Part shown: positions 39,001 through 51,000 of the stretch, one piece after another
Layout: each line of letters opens with the position of its first letter
How positions within the stretch are numbered: position 1 is the stretch's first letter
NCBI GenBank assembly: GCA_002633005.1
Contig: NMRA01000063.1
Location: forward strand, 248,001 to 312,000
From: Phoronis australis
Lineage: Eukaryota; Phoronida; Phoronidae
Direction of reading: 5' to 3'
DNA: 64,000 bases
The notes under the pieces: generated by a model
What the model saw: only the letters and a program-made list of their open reading frames with translations
Told to the model about the DNA's origin: nothing
The model's database searches: none
Position numbers and translations under genes: made by a program

Positions 39001-42000
39001 AACTTGCCATTACGAAGACATACGCTTTAGACCAAATATGTTGTTCAGTGTCCAGTTTGACCAAATAAGCGTTTTGTTAATATTTTTCTGAAAGTGTACA
39101 CTGAAATGTTTAACATCAAAATATTTTTGTGTAAATCATTGCCATGGATGCAGCTAGTGCAGGCTGAATGCATCAGTGACATTACACACCAGTGCTGTGC
39201 AGGCTCAATGCATCAGTGACGTTACGCACCAGTGCTGTGCAGGCTGAATGCATCAGTGACGTTACACACCAGCGCTGTGCAGGCTGAATGCATCAGTGAC
39301 GTTACACACCAGCGCTGTGCAGGCTGAATGCATCAGTGTCGTTACACACCAGCGCTGTGCAGGCTGAATGCATCAGTGACGTTACGCACCAGCGCTGTGC
39401 AGGCTGAATGCATCAGTGACGTTACGCACCAGCGCTGTGCAGGCTGAATGCATCAGTGACGTTACGCACCAGTGCTGTGCAGGCTGAATGCATCAGTGAC
39501 GTTACGCACCAGTGCTGTGCAGGCTTAATGCATCAGTGACGTTACACACCAATGCTGTGCAGGCTTAATGCATCAGTGACGTTACACACCAGCGCTGTGC
39601 AGGCTGAATGCATCAGTGACGTTACGCACCAGTGCTGTGCACGCTCAATGCATCAGTGACGTTACATACCAATGCTGTGTAGGCTGAATGCATCAGTGAC
39701 GTTACGCACCAGCGCTGTCATTGACAGTGGCAAACCAATGTTTACACAGTCTAGCTGTCTTATTTTGTGCTTTGGTCTGATAAGGTCACGTAATCCAGCA
39801 ATTATGTTGTAAACAGTGCCCCTGGGGCTAACCGATATTTAAAAATACTATTTGCAAACCACTTTCAACAAATGCGGTGAAGAAGATGTGTTTTGTATGA
39901 AATACTTTTACGAAAAAGCTTCGAATGGAAAAAAATTTCAGAGAAATTACACTTAACTTTCACCTGTTGATTCCTTTGTGTGACTATAAGCTCTGACCAG
40001 CTTAACCACAGTATTGTGTACCAACACAAAAGGCTTGCTGGACAAGTTTAATGGAGCGTGATTCTACACTAGATTGTCATAGTGGAAATTCCTTGATTTT
40101 TACACTCCAGCAGAGTGGTACATAATGAGGAATGTTTTTTGCTCAAGTCATTTGAACATGACAGCAAGGCTGTGGTTATTTAGTGGCTTCATCGCAAGGA
40201 ATTGTGTAAAAATAATATAAAATCCTGTAATTGACACTGAATTCATCGTCATCCTGTGATGCCAGCTCTTTCGCAACCAATTGCACCAGAACAGAAATTG
40301 CATAGGGACACAAGAAAATAAAATAAGTATAAAATCATGCTGAGCTTCCAAAACAAATAAGGAGGAGATATTGACACTAAAGACCCTTTCCTATACAGTT
40401 AACTTTGCTACTACCTTAGGTTCGATGTTAATTGTGGGTAACTGCGAAGTTAAGCGTTAGTGTTCCCATCACCTTCAGTGTTGATCAGTGAAGTTATCAC
40501 AAGCCGGCGCTAATAATGATGACCTTGCTGTTTTGGCAGTGCTTGTCATCAAAAATGGCAAGGACCCTCACTCTCCCCAGGTGGAAACTAGGATGTCAAC
40601 TTCACAAGGTAGCCAGCAGTTGCCATGTTGGACAATGACGATGTACTAGAAAATGACATATTAAAAAATTTGTCTCTTGAGCAGGCTAAGAGCTGATCCA
40701 AACGAAGGTGGTATGGCATTGTGGGAACTCGTTTTGCATACACTACACGTTCAGTGATTTCTTTAATGTATAGAATCCAGGAAATACATAGATAAATTAA
40801 TACAGAATGCTTATACTGCCAAAATAATAATTGTTAAACCAAAATATTAACAAATAGTACCCAGTGACCTATAACTTCGATGTTATGGAAGTTAAGTGTT
40901 AACTTTGTAGTGAAGCGTCGATGATTCCCTGTTAAGTCCGCCTCTTTACTTTGGAGTTAACTTGCGCTGTTAACTTCGATTCAAGACCGAAGTTAAGTGT
41001 TCCCATTGACGGAAGCTTTGGCAACACCGAATCTTTGGAGCCAGTGGGAAAGACACAAGATGAAGTGATAAGATTGGTATAGAAGAATACTGTAAACGTT
41101 CGGGTTAATGCCCTGGGCGGTTAAATTGGCAAACTCAAAAATCGGGGGTGGGCAGTTAACCAGACATGGGCGCTTAAACGTGAAATTTCAAGAAATCCAG
41201 GGTGGGCGGTTAACTGAACATGGGCGCTTATTACGACACACAACCGCCCTGGGCGGTTAATCTTACCTCATGATCAGAGTATTACACGACACACGTACTC
41301 GGAACGCGCAGAACTACAAAGAGCTTTATCGTCAAGTCGCCAAATGCCGCTAAAAGTGTCATAACAGTGGACGATCCCAAGAAATGTTCTCTTGCCCACA
41401 GATTAGTCAATCGTAATTAAATTTAAAAAAATTGGTGAGTAATAGCCCTGTGCTGTCCTGCGATCTTATGGGAGCTGTAGTGCGCAGACGACCAGTAACA
41501 ATAACTTGGATTGCAACTATTCTCACGCGATGACAGTTTAGTGCAGATGCGAGCTTCACGTGTTGCAGAGGTGACAGCAGACATCAAATTTATGGTGCCT
41601 GCTGTCAAACTCCGAGTCAAAGACCAGTTTTAAAATGAATGATGTAATAAAAGTTTGGGATGTTTATGTTGGAGATTAGATTACATTAGATTAGACTCTG
41701 TGAGTCATTTTCAACATATGGTGCGGCTAGCTATTTTATCTCGACCGCGCGGTGTTGCCCACTTCCAATTGCATCAAACATGCCACGCAAAGAAGATGAG
41801 AATCGGGGGTAAGCGGACATGAGCCAGTGGTCAATCAAAAGTTACTGCAAAGGCATTACTCAAAAACAAGCATTTGCTTAAGATTTTATTTTAAAATTAC
41901 TAACATTATGACTGGGGATGAGTCTAGTGAGTGCGTACAGGAGAATCCGCGGAAAAAAATTACCAGTTTGTACACGTATCTGCATTGGTAAAAAATTGTA

Positions 42001-45000
42001 GATGTAGCCCCAATTCTTCGGGTAACCGGCATCCGTGGTTTGCGCGGCTATACGACTAAATTAGTGAAGAGCTTCAACCAGCAACGCGTCCTTTCCGAGT
42101 CAGTGTTTTGCAACCGAGACTCCGCGCTCGGCATAACGAACTGCAGGTCGCATTGGCGACATGAAATTTGGAAATGCGAGCCGAGATTATAGACATCTTG
42201 TACCTGCCACCGGGAAATTCCAACCTACGCGAGCCGTTTTTTTTGGGTAAAATAGATAGGCCTACCTGGCAAACATAAAGCAACTCGAAAACACATTTAT
42301 TTGATACGCAATATGTACAGATTCCTACGGCAATATCGCACTGCGGCACTGGTCGGTTACGCTGTTTGCACGCAATATGCCGTCAGTAGACTTGGAAATG
42401 CCGTCAAATAATTTAACAGCCTCTTTCAATATGGGTCTTATTTTATGTGACAAAAGACAGCGGCTGTATTCAGCACGCGCGTACATATGAGTCACCTGTC
42501 AATCACATAATATTATGTTGTTTTCAAGGTAACATGCCCTCCAGAGTGTGGGAACTTGCACGCGTGAGTACCACTTCAGAGATCACACATCAAAAGAGAA
42601 CAGCGACATCCCTACATACAGGAGTACACCGGCGTGACTTTGTACTTTTAAGCTGTTGTTACAAAAAAAAACGTGTTTCCAAGGACCCAAAACTACAATG
42701 TCAAGTCTGTTCCAATATTTCCCGGCTCGATGATCCCTGGACCCGATGTTCCATGCCCGTAGTTAAATGCGTGCACGTCATTACCTCTGCCGCCAATTTA
42801 CGGTAATTACACAGAACTACCGTAAACGTTCGAGTTAATGCTCATGCTCAGTTAACTGCCCATCCCCTACTTTAGGTGGATTTTCGATTTAACCGCCCAT
42901 TGCTCGGTTTACCGCCCATCTGCGATTTTTTAAGATTTCCAGTTAAGCGCCCACCTCTCGGTTAAGCGCCCATCCCCGACTTTTAAAGATTGAAGATTTA
43001 GTGCTCAGTGCTACGCAAACGCGCGATTCCCCGAATTTTAGATCGATGATCACAACTAGAGTGCAACGACGGCCTCCGAGCCGGCGGTTTGGCAATGTGA
43101 ATTATAATACAAGTAACTAATTCTTGTCTTGGGTCATGGATTTACTTCAAAATATAATACTTGAACGTTTTGTCACTTTATTTTCTTCCCATGTTCGCAA
43201 AGTTTAAGAAACCCGCCGGCTTCTATGCCTCCGCTTTTACGGACGCGATCTGCCACGCTGAGTTTCTGTCTGCAGTGCACTAGATAAAACTTATATTCGA
43301 AAAAGATCGGGCCAGAGAAATGTGAGTCAGAATTAATATTGATTAAGTAATTAGTAAGAATAGATCCATTCTAAGTTGCCCAAAATTTGTACATATTTAC
43401 TTTTATATCATGGGGTCAGACTTGTTGACATGTATTTTAACGTCAAAATCTATTTTTAGATGGTGTTTACAACTTTGGGTTCTGGGGTCAAAGTACTCTA
43501 GAGATTCTAGAATATTCTGAGAACAAATTGTAACAGCCAATAATACGAGTGGATATGATCATGTGGTTTTTGTTAGCCAATCACTAAATAAGTAGAATGT
43601 TATATTATGGGCTGAAATCAACAAGATAATTAGATGCACTATAGTAGTTGAAGCATAAAGACTTGCTATGGTGTACAGAAGCAATTGTACGACAGAGCCA
43701 TCTCGTGGAAGGTTCTAGAAAGGATCTTGGCAAGGGCAAGGGTTAACGAACAGGAAGTTAACTAAGAGCTTGTCACTTGCATTGTGGGTAGTAAGATACT
43801 ACCTGAAGTGTTGCGTCGTCAGCCAGAGACTGTGACCAGCAAGAAGAATAGCGGGAAGAAGAAATTGCCTGCAAGTGTTGCATCACCAGAGACGGTGACC
43901 AGCAAGTACACTGTCGCTATACAGTGTGTGTAGTTCGAAGATTCACCAACAGGACAGACATCCAACAAGTGGAGAGTCCTAGCTCAGATAGCAGATAAGA
44001 CATTTGATCGTTTTGGTTGTTTGATTAAAGTAATCTTTAAAGAGGGCGCTAGCGTAGTTACTCTTTGTAGTTGATTACTTAATTTACAATAGGTTTCATT
44101 TGTCTAATAAGGGGTTATCATATAGTAAATTAATTACTGGATTTGATTATTCACTCTCCATCTACGCACAATCTGAAAGCATAGCTACCTTTTAAAGAAA
44201 CCCACAGTCAATCGTCTGACAATGTGACACTGGTTTTGCCAACTCTTCCAATTTGCTTTTGGTAGGAAGCTCTCGTATTTTGAAGAATTTCCATAACTCA
44301 CGGAAAGATTTCAAATTCTCCCTATTTTGATGAGTGGAATTACCAGGTTATCGAGGATGTGTAGCAACCAAACGGACAATGTACCCTGCTGGCCGTTTTG
44401 CTGTCTCTCGATTTCTGAATTCAAAGGTTGGCAATACGTTTCTAGATGTTTGTGTATCATCTTGAAGAAATAAAAAACTGCAAGTCAAATTTTGTTTTTC
44501 GCTTATTGCATCTCGGACAGACAGCGGTAATAACGTGCACGCAGATAGCTACGGGCATGGAACATCGGGTCCAGGGATCATGGAGCTGGGAAATATTGGA
44601 ACAGTCTTGACATCGTTGTTTTGGGTCATTGGACTGGAGGAATATCGTAAAACACTGGGTTTTTTGTAACAACAGCTTAAAAGTACAGTCGCGCCGGTGT
44701 ATTCCTTTACCGTTGTAGGGCTGTCGCTGTTTTCTTTTGATGTGCGATCTCTGAAGTGGTACGCTTGTAATTTCCCACACTCTGGAGTGCATGTTACCTT
44801 GACAACAACATGTGATTGACATGTGACTCATACGTACGCGCGTGCTGAATCCAGCTGCTGCCACATATAACAAGACCATATTGAAAGAGGCTGTTAAATT
44901 ACTTGACAGCATTTCCAAGTCTAGTGATGGCATATTGCGCGCAAACCGCGGGACCGACCAGTGCCGCAGTGCGATATTGCCGTAGGTGATAGTATAATAG

Positions 45001-48000
45001 GATAATCTGTACATATTGCGTGTAAAATAAATGTGTTTTTCGAGTTGCTTTATGTTTGCCAGGTAGGCCTACCAATTTTACCCCCCCCATAAAAACGGCT
45101 CGCGTAAGTTGGAATTTCCTGGTGGCAGGTACAAGACGTCTATAATCTCGGCTCGCATGTCCAAATTTCATGTCGCCAATGCGACCTGCAGTTCGTTATG
45201 CCGAGTGCGGAGTCTCGGTTGCATAACACTGACTCAGAAAGGTAGCGTTGCTGGTTGAAGCTCTTCACTAATTTAGTTGTATAGCCGCGCAAACTACGGA
45301 TGCTGGTTACCCAAAGAATTGGGCTACATCTACGAATTGTTTTTTACCGACACAGATATGTGTACGAACTGGTAATTTTTTCCTCGGACTCTACTGTACG
45401 CGCTCACTAGACTCATCCCCAGTCATAGTGTTACTAATTTTAAAATAAAATCTTAAGCAAATGCTTGTTTTTGAGTAATGCCATTGCGGTAACTTTTGCT
45501 TGACGACTGGCTCATGTCCGCTTACCCCCAATTCTCATCTTTGCGTGGCATGTTTCACGCAATTGGAAGTCGGCAACGCCGGGCGCTCGAGATAAAACAG
45601 CTAGCCGCAGAGCCATACGTTGAAAATGAGTCACAGAGTCTAATCTACTAATCTAATCTACCGGTAATCTAATCTCCAACATAAACATTCCAAAAATAAA
45701 AAACACATGAATTTGTTTTTCAAACTTTTATTACATCATTAATTTTAAAACTGGTCTTTGACTCGGAACTTAACAGCTAGCATCATAAATTTGATTTCTG
45801 CTGTGACCTCTGCAACATGTGAAGCTCGCACGCGTGCATTTCTCAAGTGTCATCTCGTGAGAATAGTTGCAATCCAAGTTATTGTTAGGCCTACTGGTCA
45901 TCTGCGCACTACAGCTCTAATAAGATCGCAGGATGGCACAGGGCTATTACTCACCAATTTTGTAAATTTAATTGTGATTGACTAATCTGTGGGCAACAGG
46001 ACATTTCTTGGGATCGTCCGCTGTTATGACACTTTTAGGGACATTTGGCGACTTGACGATAAAGCTCTTTCAGTGAAAAGTTCTACGCGTTCCGAGTACG
46101 TGTGTCATGTGGTACTCTGATCATGAGGTAAGATTATCCGCCCAGGGCGGTTGTCTGTCGTAATAAGCGCTCATGTTCAGTTAACCGCCCACCCTGGATT
46201 TCTTGAAATTTCACGTTTAAGCGCCCATGTCTGGTTAACCGCCCACCATGTTTTGGGTTTGCCAATTTAAATGCCCAGGGCATTAACCCGAACGTTTACG
46301 GTAAATGCACAATAACACACAGCAGTGGCAAAGGTAGGCGCGAAAATGTAACAAGTTATAACAAAAGTTATTTCACAAGTTCTCAATAATAAACAGGTAA
46401 CTAGATTACAACAAAACCAAACCAATATAAACAAACAATGTAAAGGAACAAAAATGCAAACTACTATGATTACAAAATCTACTTGCGTTAACCACTATTT
46501 CATGTAAATTTTAAAGTAACTTCATGACTTTAGTAATAAACTTGAAAAGGAATTTTATTGAACAATCACATATCCACAAGTCAAGGAACCATGATGTACC
46601 CAGCAACAAACAACCCACACCATTAGTCAGTATCATCTTGTATCTATTACACACTTATCGAGAGTAACGTCCACACTTGTCAAGGATACGAATTTGAAAC
46701 AACTAGGAATAACATGCAATCAATTCCGTTATTCGTAAGTCACTTTTGAATATTATAATACTTGCACATATCTACTTTTTACAAATATTTCAGATTAGCT
46801 ATTTTTTTCTGAAAGTGCATGTTGTGAGAAACATGATGTTTAATCAGACTAATATGTGGAGTCTTACATTACAGTTTTTGTTTCCTGTAGCCCTAACTTT
46901 GTTTCATTTCCACGTTCATATGCTGTTAAACTGTAGGCTTACTTGGGGGTATTTATCACAGTGGCGGATCTAGGATATCACAAGGGGGGGCCCAACATTT
47001 TGTCCGGCTGGAAGCATTTGCGCAAACTGAACCACGATTGTAGATGCGCATAGCACCGAATGGGGGGAGGCGCCCAGGAAATTTTTCTGTTTTTACCTCT
47101 AAAAATCAAGCATTTTCCTTGATTCCTGAAGTATTATCCAAGAAAAAAAAAGGCAAAAAAAACACGGAGAACGTGTCAAACAGGAAAAAAATGCAAGCGT
47201 CAAAGACTCGAACTCACGACCTAGCCAGTTGAGCACGCGTACGTTACCACTACACCACCACGATTTAACTACAACTCCTCTACTGAAAGACTTACTTGTT
47301 TATGGGCCACAGCGTTTGCGCACGTAACCAACTTCTTTTTGTAATGCTTATTACACGTTTTATATTTTGTGCCATCAATTCTTAACAAATTTTATGTATT
47401 TGAAATAGTCTTCAAATGCCCAAAAGACCAAATCCATTTTTCGTGTTGGCAATAATGACGGGATTGCTTTGGAAACCGTCTTAAGATAAGGTTTGACAAA
47501 GAGAGTATTGCGAGTTTCTGAGTGATTCACTAAGGCTTCGATTAAAATTCACATCTTACCAGCAGCTTCTGTTTTTTCATCGCCACTCAGGTTCCATTTT
47601 CTTTAAAAAATGAAGTAAATTGTCTTCAATGCACAGTGGAGCAGACGACGGAAACGGAGTCGTAGTGCACAGCGCCGCTGCCGGTCGCCTAGGATATCGC
47701 GGGAGATTCTATACTTAGCCATAGTTCCGTTACGAACGCGCCGTGTTCCGAATTTGACACTTGAAATTGGAGCCCCCCCGGGGTTAATTAATAAACTCAC
47801 CATTTCCCTACGCTCTTACTGTTTTATTTTTTTTGCGGCAGCCAAGGGGGGGGGGCCCGGGCCCCCTGGGCCCCCCCCCTAAATCCGCCTATGTATCATG
47901 TGCTGTTAAACTGTAGGCTTACTTTGGGGTATGTACCATGTGCTGTTAAACTGTAGGTTTACTTTGGGGTACGTACCATGTGCTGTTAAACTGTAGGCTT

Positions 48001-51000
48001 ACTTTGGGGTACGTACCATGTAAATTCTGAGGACGATAGGCTAGTTTGTCTTTTTTAATTGTTTTTGAATTGACTTCAGTTTCCATTTTTGTCCTTTCAG
48101 TCCACAGTTATTAGACTTAGCTGTGGCGGCCCAGACTCCAGCAGCCCAGCAAGCCCTCATGGACATAGTCAAATTTGATGACTCGTACCAGACGGACCTG
48201 GCGGAGCGCTATCTTTTGGCTGTGGCATACTCTAGTCACCCAACTGAAGCACTGCTGGAGGACTTGCTGGTAGGCTGCAGAATGCTTGATTTTGTCACAT
48301 TTTTTATAAAAATACTCTTACTGGGCTACAAATACTGTATTCTTGTCAGTGGTTTCAACACTATGCACTGAAGCTAAACTTGCATTTGTCTCTTTGTTTC
48401 TTGAAGCGACCACAAATTTATTTCATGGTTTGGTGAAATTTTGAAATTAGAAATACTTTAATTATTGTGTTACTTAACATTTGCATCATAAGGAATGTAC
48501 CATTGCTTTTGAGTCTCTTCCTCCTTCCGTACATTTTCATTTTCATAAAATATTTCTCAGATTCTTTGGCCTAACTATTTTATTTTTCTAATACTCTGAA
48601 AGTTAGATATACACTTATTTTATTCCAGGGTCTCTATGAAAAGAATTTGGGAATAGAATCCCTCCGAGCCTCTGTTAGCTTGGCGTTGGGCGCAGTGTTA
48701 CATACATACAACTTGCAGCAGGCAAAGCTGAAAGACTCGTTTAAAGACAATAAGACGATTGTTGAAAAAATTCAGAATTCATTGCTTAAGACTTTGAACT
48801 CCTGTGAGGACACATTGTGTAAAGTGGTAACCTTGCGGTCATTGGCCAATGCACGACTATCTGACATGTTGCCGATATTGATGAAATTTGCTGAGGAATC
48901 GGATGTTTACTCTGTCTCATCAGCAGCCCTGAAAGGTCTAAAAAATTTAGGAGAGAAGCATTATTCATCACAGGTCAGTTTCTCAGTTTCAAAGAATGTT
49001 TCATTACACACAGTAAATTCAGTATTTTTTCAAGATGTCTCCTATGACTTTGATTTTGTTTGTTGTCAAATTTTTTATTAATATCTTGTTTTTATTAATT
49101 TAATTACCGTAAACATTCGGGTTAACTCCCTGGGCGGTTAAATTGGCGAACCCAAAAATTCGGGGGTGGGCAGTTAACCAGACATGGGCGCTTAAACGTA
49201 AAATTTCAAGAAATCGCGGGTGGGCAATTACCCGAACATGGGCGCTTATTACGACAGACAACCGCCCTGGGCAGTTAATCTTACCTCATGATCTTAGTCC
49301 TCACATGTACGTAGTGGGAACTCGTAACACTTTGCAAAGAGCTTTATCGTCACGAAATGCGCACTCTAACTAACACACTGTTTCGAATTTGTGGACTGTG
49401 GTCAAATTCCGAACGTTTGCATAGACAGCGTACTGCATAATTCAGCACCTCAGATGAGAACGATTATTGCGAATTCTCTTCATTTCACTATACTTCGCAG
49501 ACATTGGTGAACATGTCCATTTTAACTCAGTTGTGGTCACGCGCGCTGACCGATTTTTCCTGTTTGATTAGTGCCCAGAGGTCATAGCATTTACGGCTAC
49601 AGTCCCGACTGCTAGCTGTCCAAGTTCTGAGCCAAAGAGCAGTTTAAAATTAGTTGTAATATAAGTTTGAAAACCTAATTCAGATTTGATTTGGGGGCTT
49701 GCGATGCTCATGTTCTGGACTCCGTGACTCAATGAATTAATTACGTATGGTTTACAGGCGGCTGTCTTATCCCGAACGCCCGGGGCCACTCACTTCCCGT
49801 AGCGTGAAACATGCTACGGTACGCAATGACGACAAAAATCGCAGACAAGCGGATACCCTCGACGCAGTTGTCAACCAAAACATGGTTACCGCAACAGCAG
49901 TACTCAAGAACAATTATTTGCTTAAGATTTTATTTTAAAAATTACTAATAACTTTGGCTGCAGTCCGTGGGAAAATTAGTTCGTACACGCACGGTGTCGG
50001 TAAAATAATTCGAAGATATAGCCCCAACTATTCGGGTAATCGGCACCCCTGTCTCTTGTTCAGTAACGCTAGGACCTCGCTAAAAAGCATGACCTCACGA
50101 GATTACGTGCGATATTGCCGTGCACTTTAAGTGGGAACACGTGATTTTGGCTACATTTTCGCTGGGTCCTAGCGCAGGTCCTAGCATTACTGAACGCATG
50201 CCTGGTTTGGTATGCGACTACTGACGAGATCTAACCGGCAACGCGTCCTTACTAGTACTCGAAAGACGGACAGCCTGGATAACCCAGCAATTACATTCGT
50301 CAAAATAGGGAGAATCTGACACCTTTCCGTGAGTTATGGGAATTCTTGAAAATCCGAGAACTTCCAACTTAAAGTGAATTTGAAGTGTTGGCAAGACCAC
50401 TGTAACGTTTCTCTGGCTTTATTTTTTCGAATATGTGTTTTATCTAGAGCACTGCAGACAGATACTTAGCGCGGCAGACGGCATCGCTGAAATCGTATGT
50501 ATTGAAGCCGGCGGGGTTCTTAGTTTTGCGAAAAAGGGAAGAAAATAAAGTGACAAAGCTTTCAAGGTATTACATTTTGAAGCAAATCCATGACCCAGGA
50601 CAATAATTTGTTACTTGCATTATAATTCACATTGCCAAGCCACCGTCTCCGACGCTGTCTTTGCCCTCTTTGTTATCATCGATTTTTATCTAATAATGGG
50701 TAATCACACATTTTCGTAGCACTGGGCGCATAATCATCAATTTTCAAAAGTCGCGTATGGGCGCTTAAGCGAGAGATGGGCGCTTTACTGGAATTCTTCA
50801 AAAATCGCAGAGGGGCGGTTAACCGAGCAGTGGGCGCAGTTAAATCAAAAATCCACCTACAGTAGGGGATGGGCGGTTAACTGAACATGGGTGTTACCCG
50901 AACGTTTATGGTATGTTTACTGTTTAAAAATGGAATTAATTGTGACTTCGTCATGAATCTATTTTTATTCAGTGTGAAATGGGCTTAAGGCTTGAGGCAG

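Noticed and set aside
44457-45014. 185-codon minus-strand frame in the palindrome arm
   Set aside because: The matching arm at 42447-42806 breaks the frame by indels, so there is no sign of coding constraint.
47195-47270. tRNA or SINE head on the minus strand (tgtagtggtaacg ... gagttcgagtc)
   Set aside because: Both promoter-box-like words exist, but stems do not pair and it lies inside a DNA transposon; at most a decayed SINE fragment.
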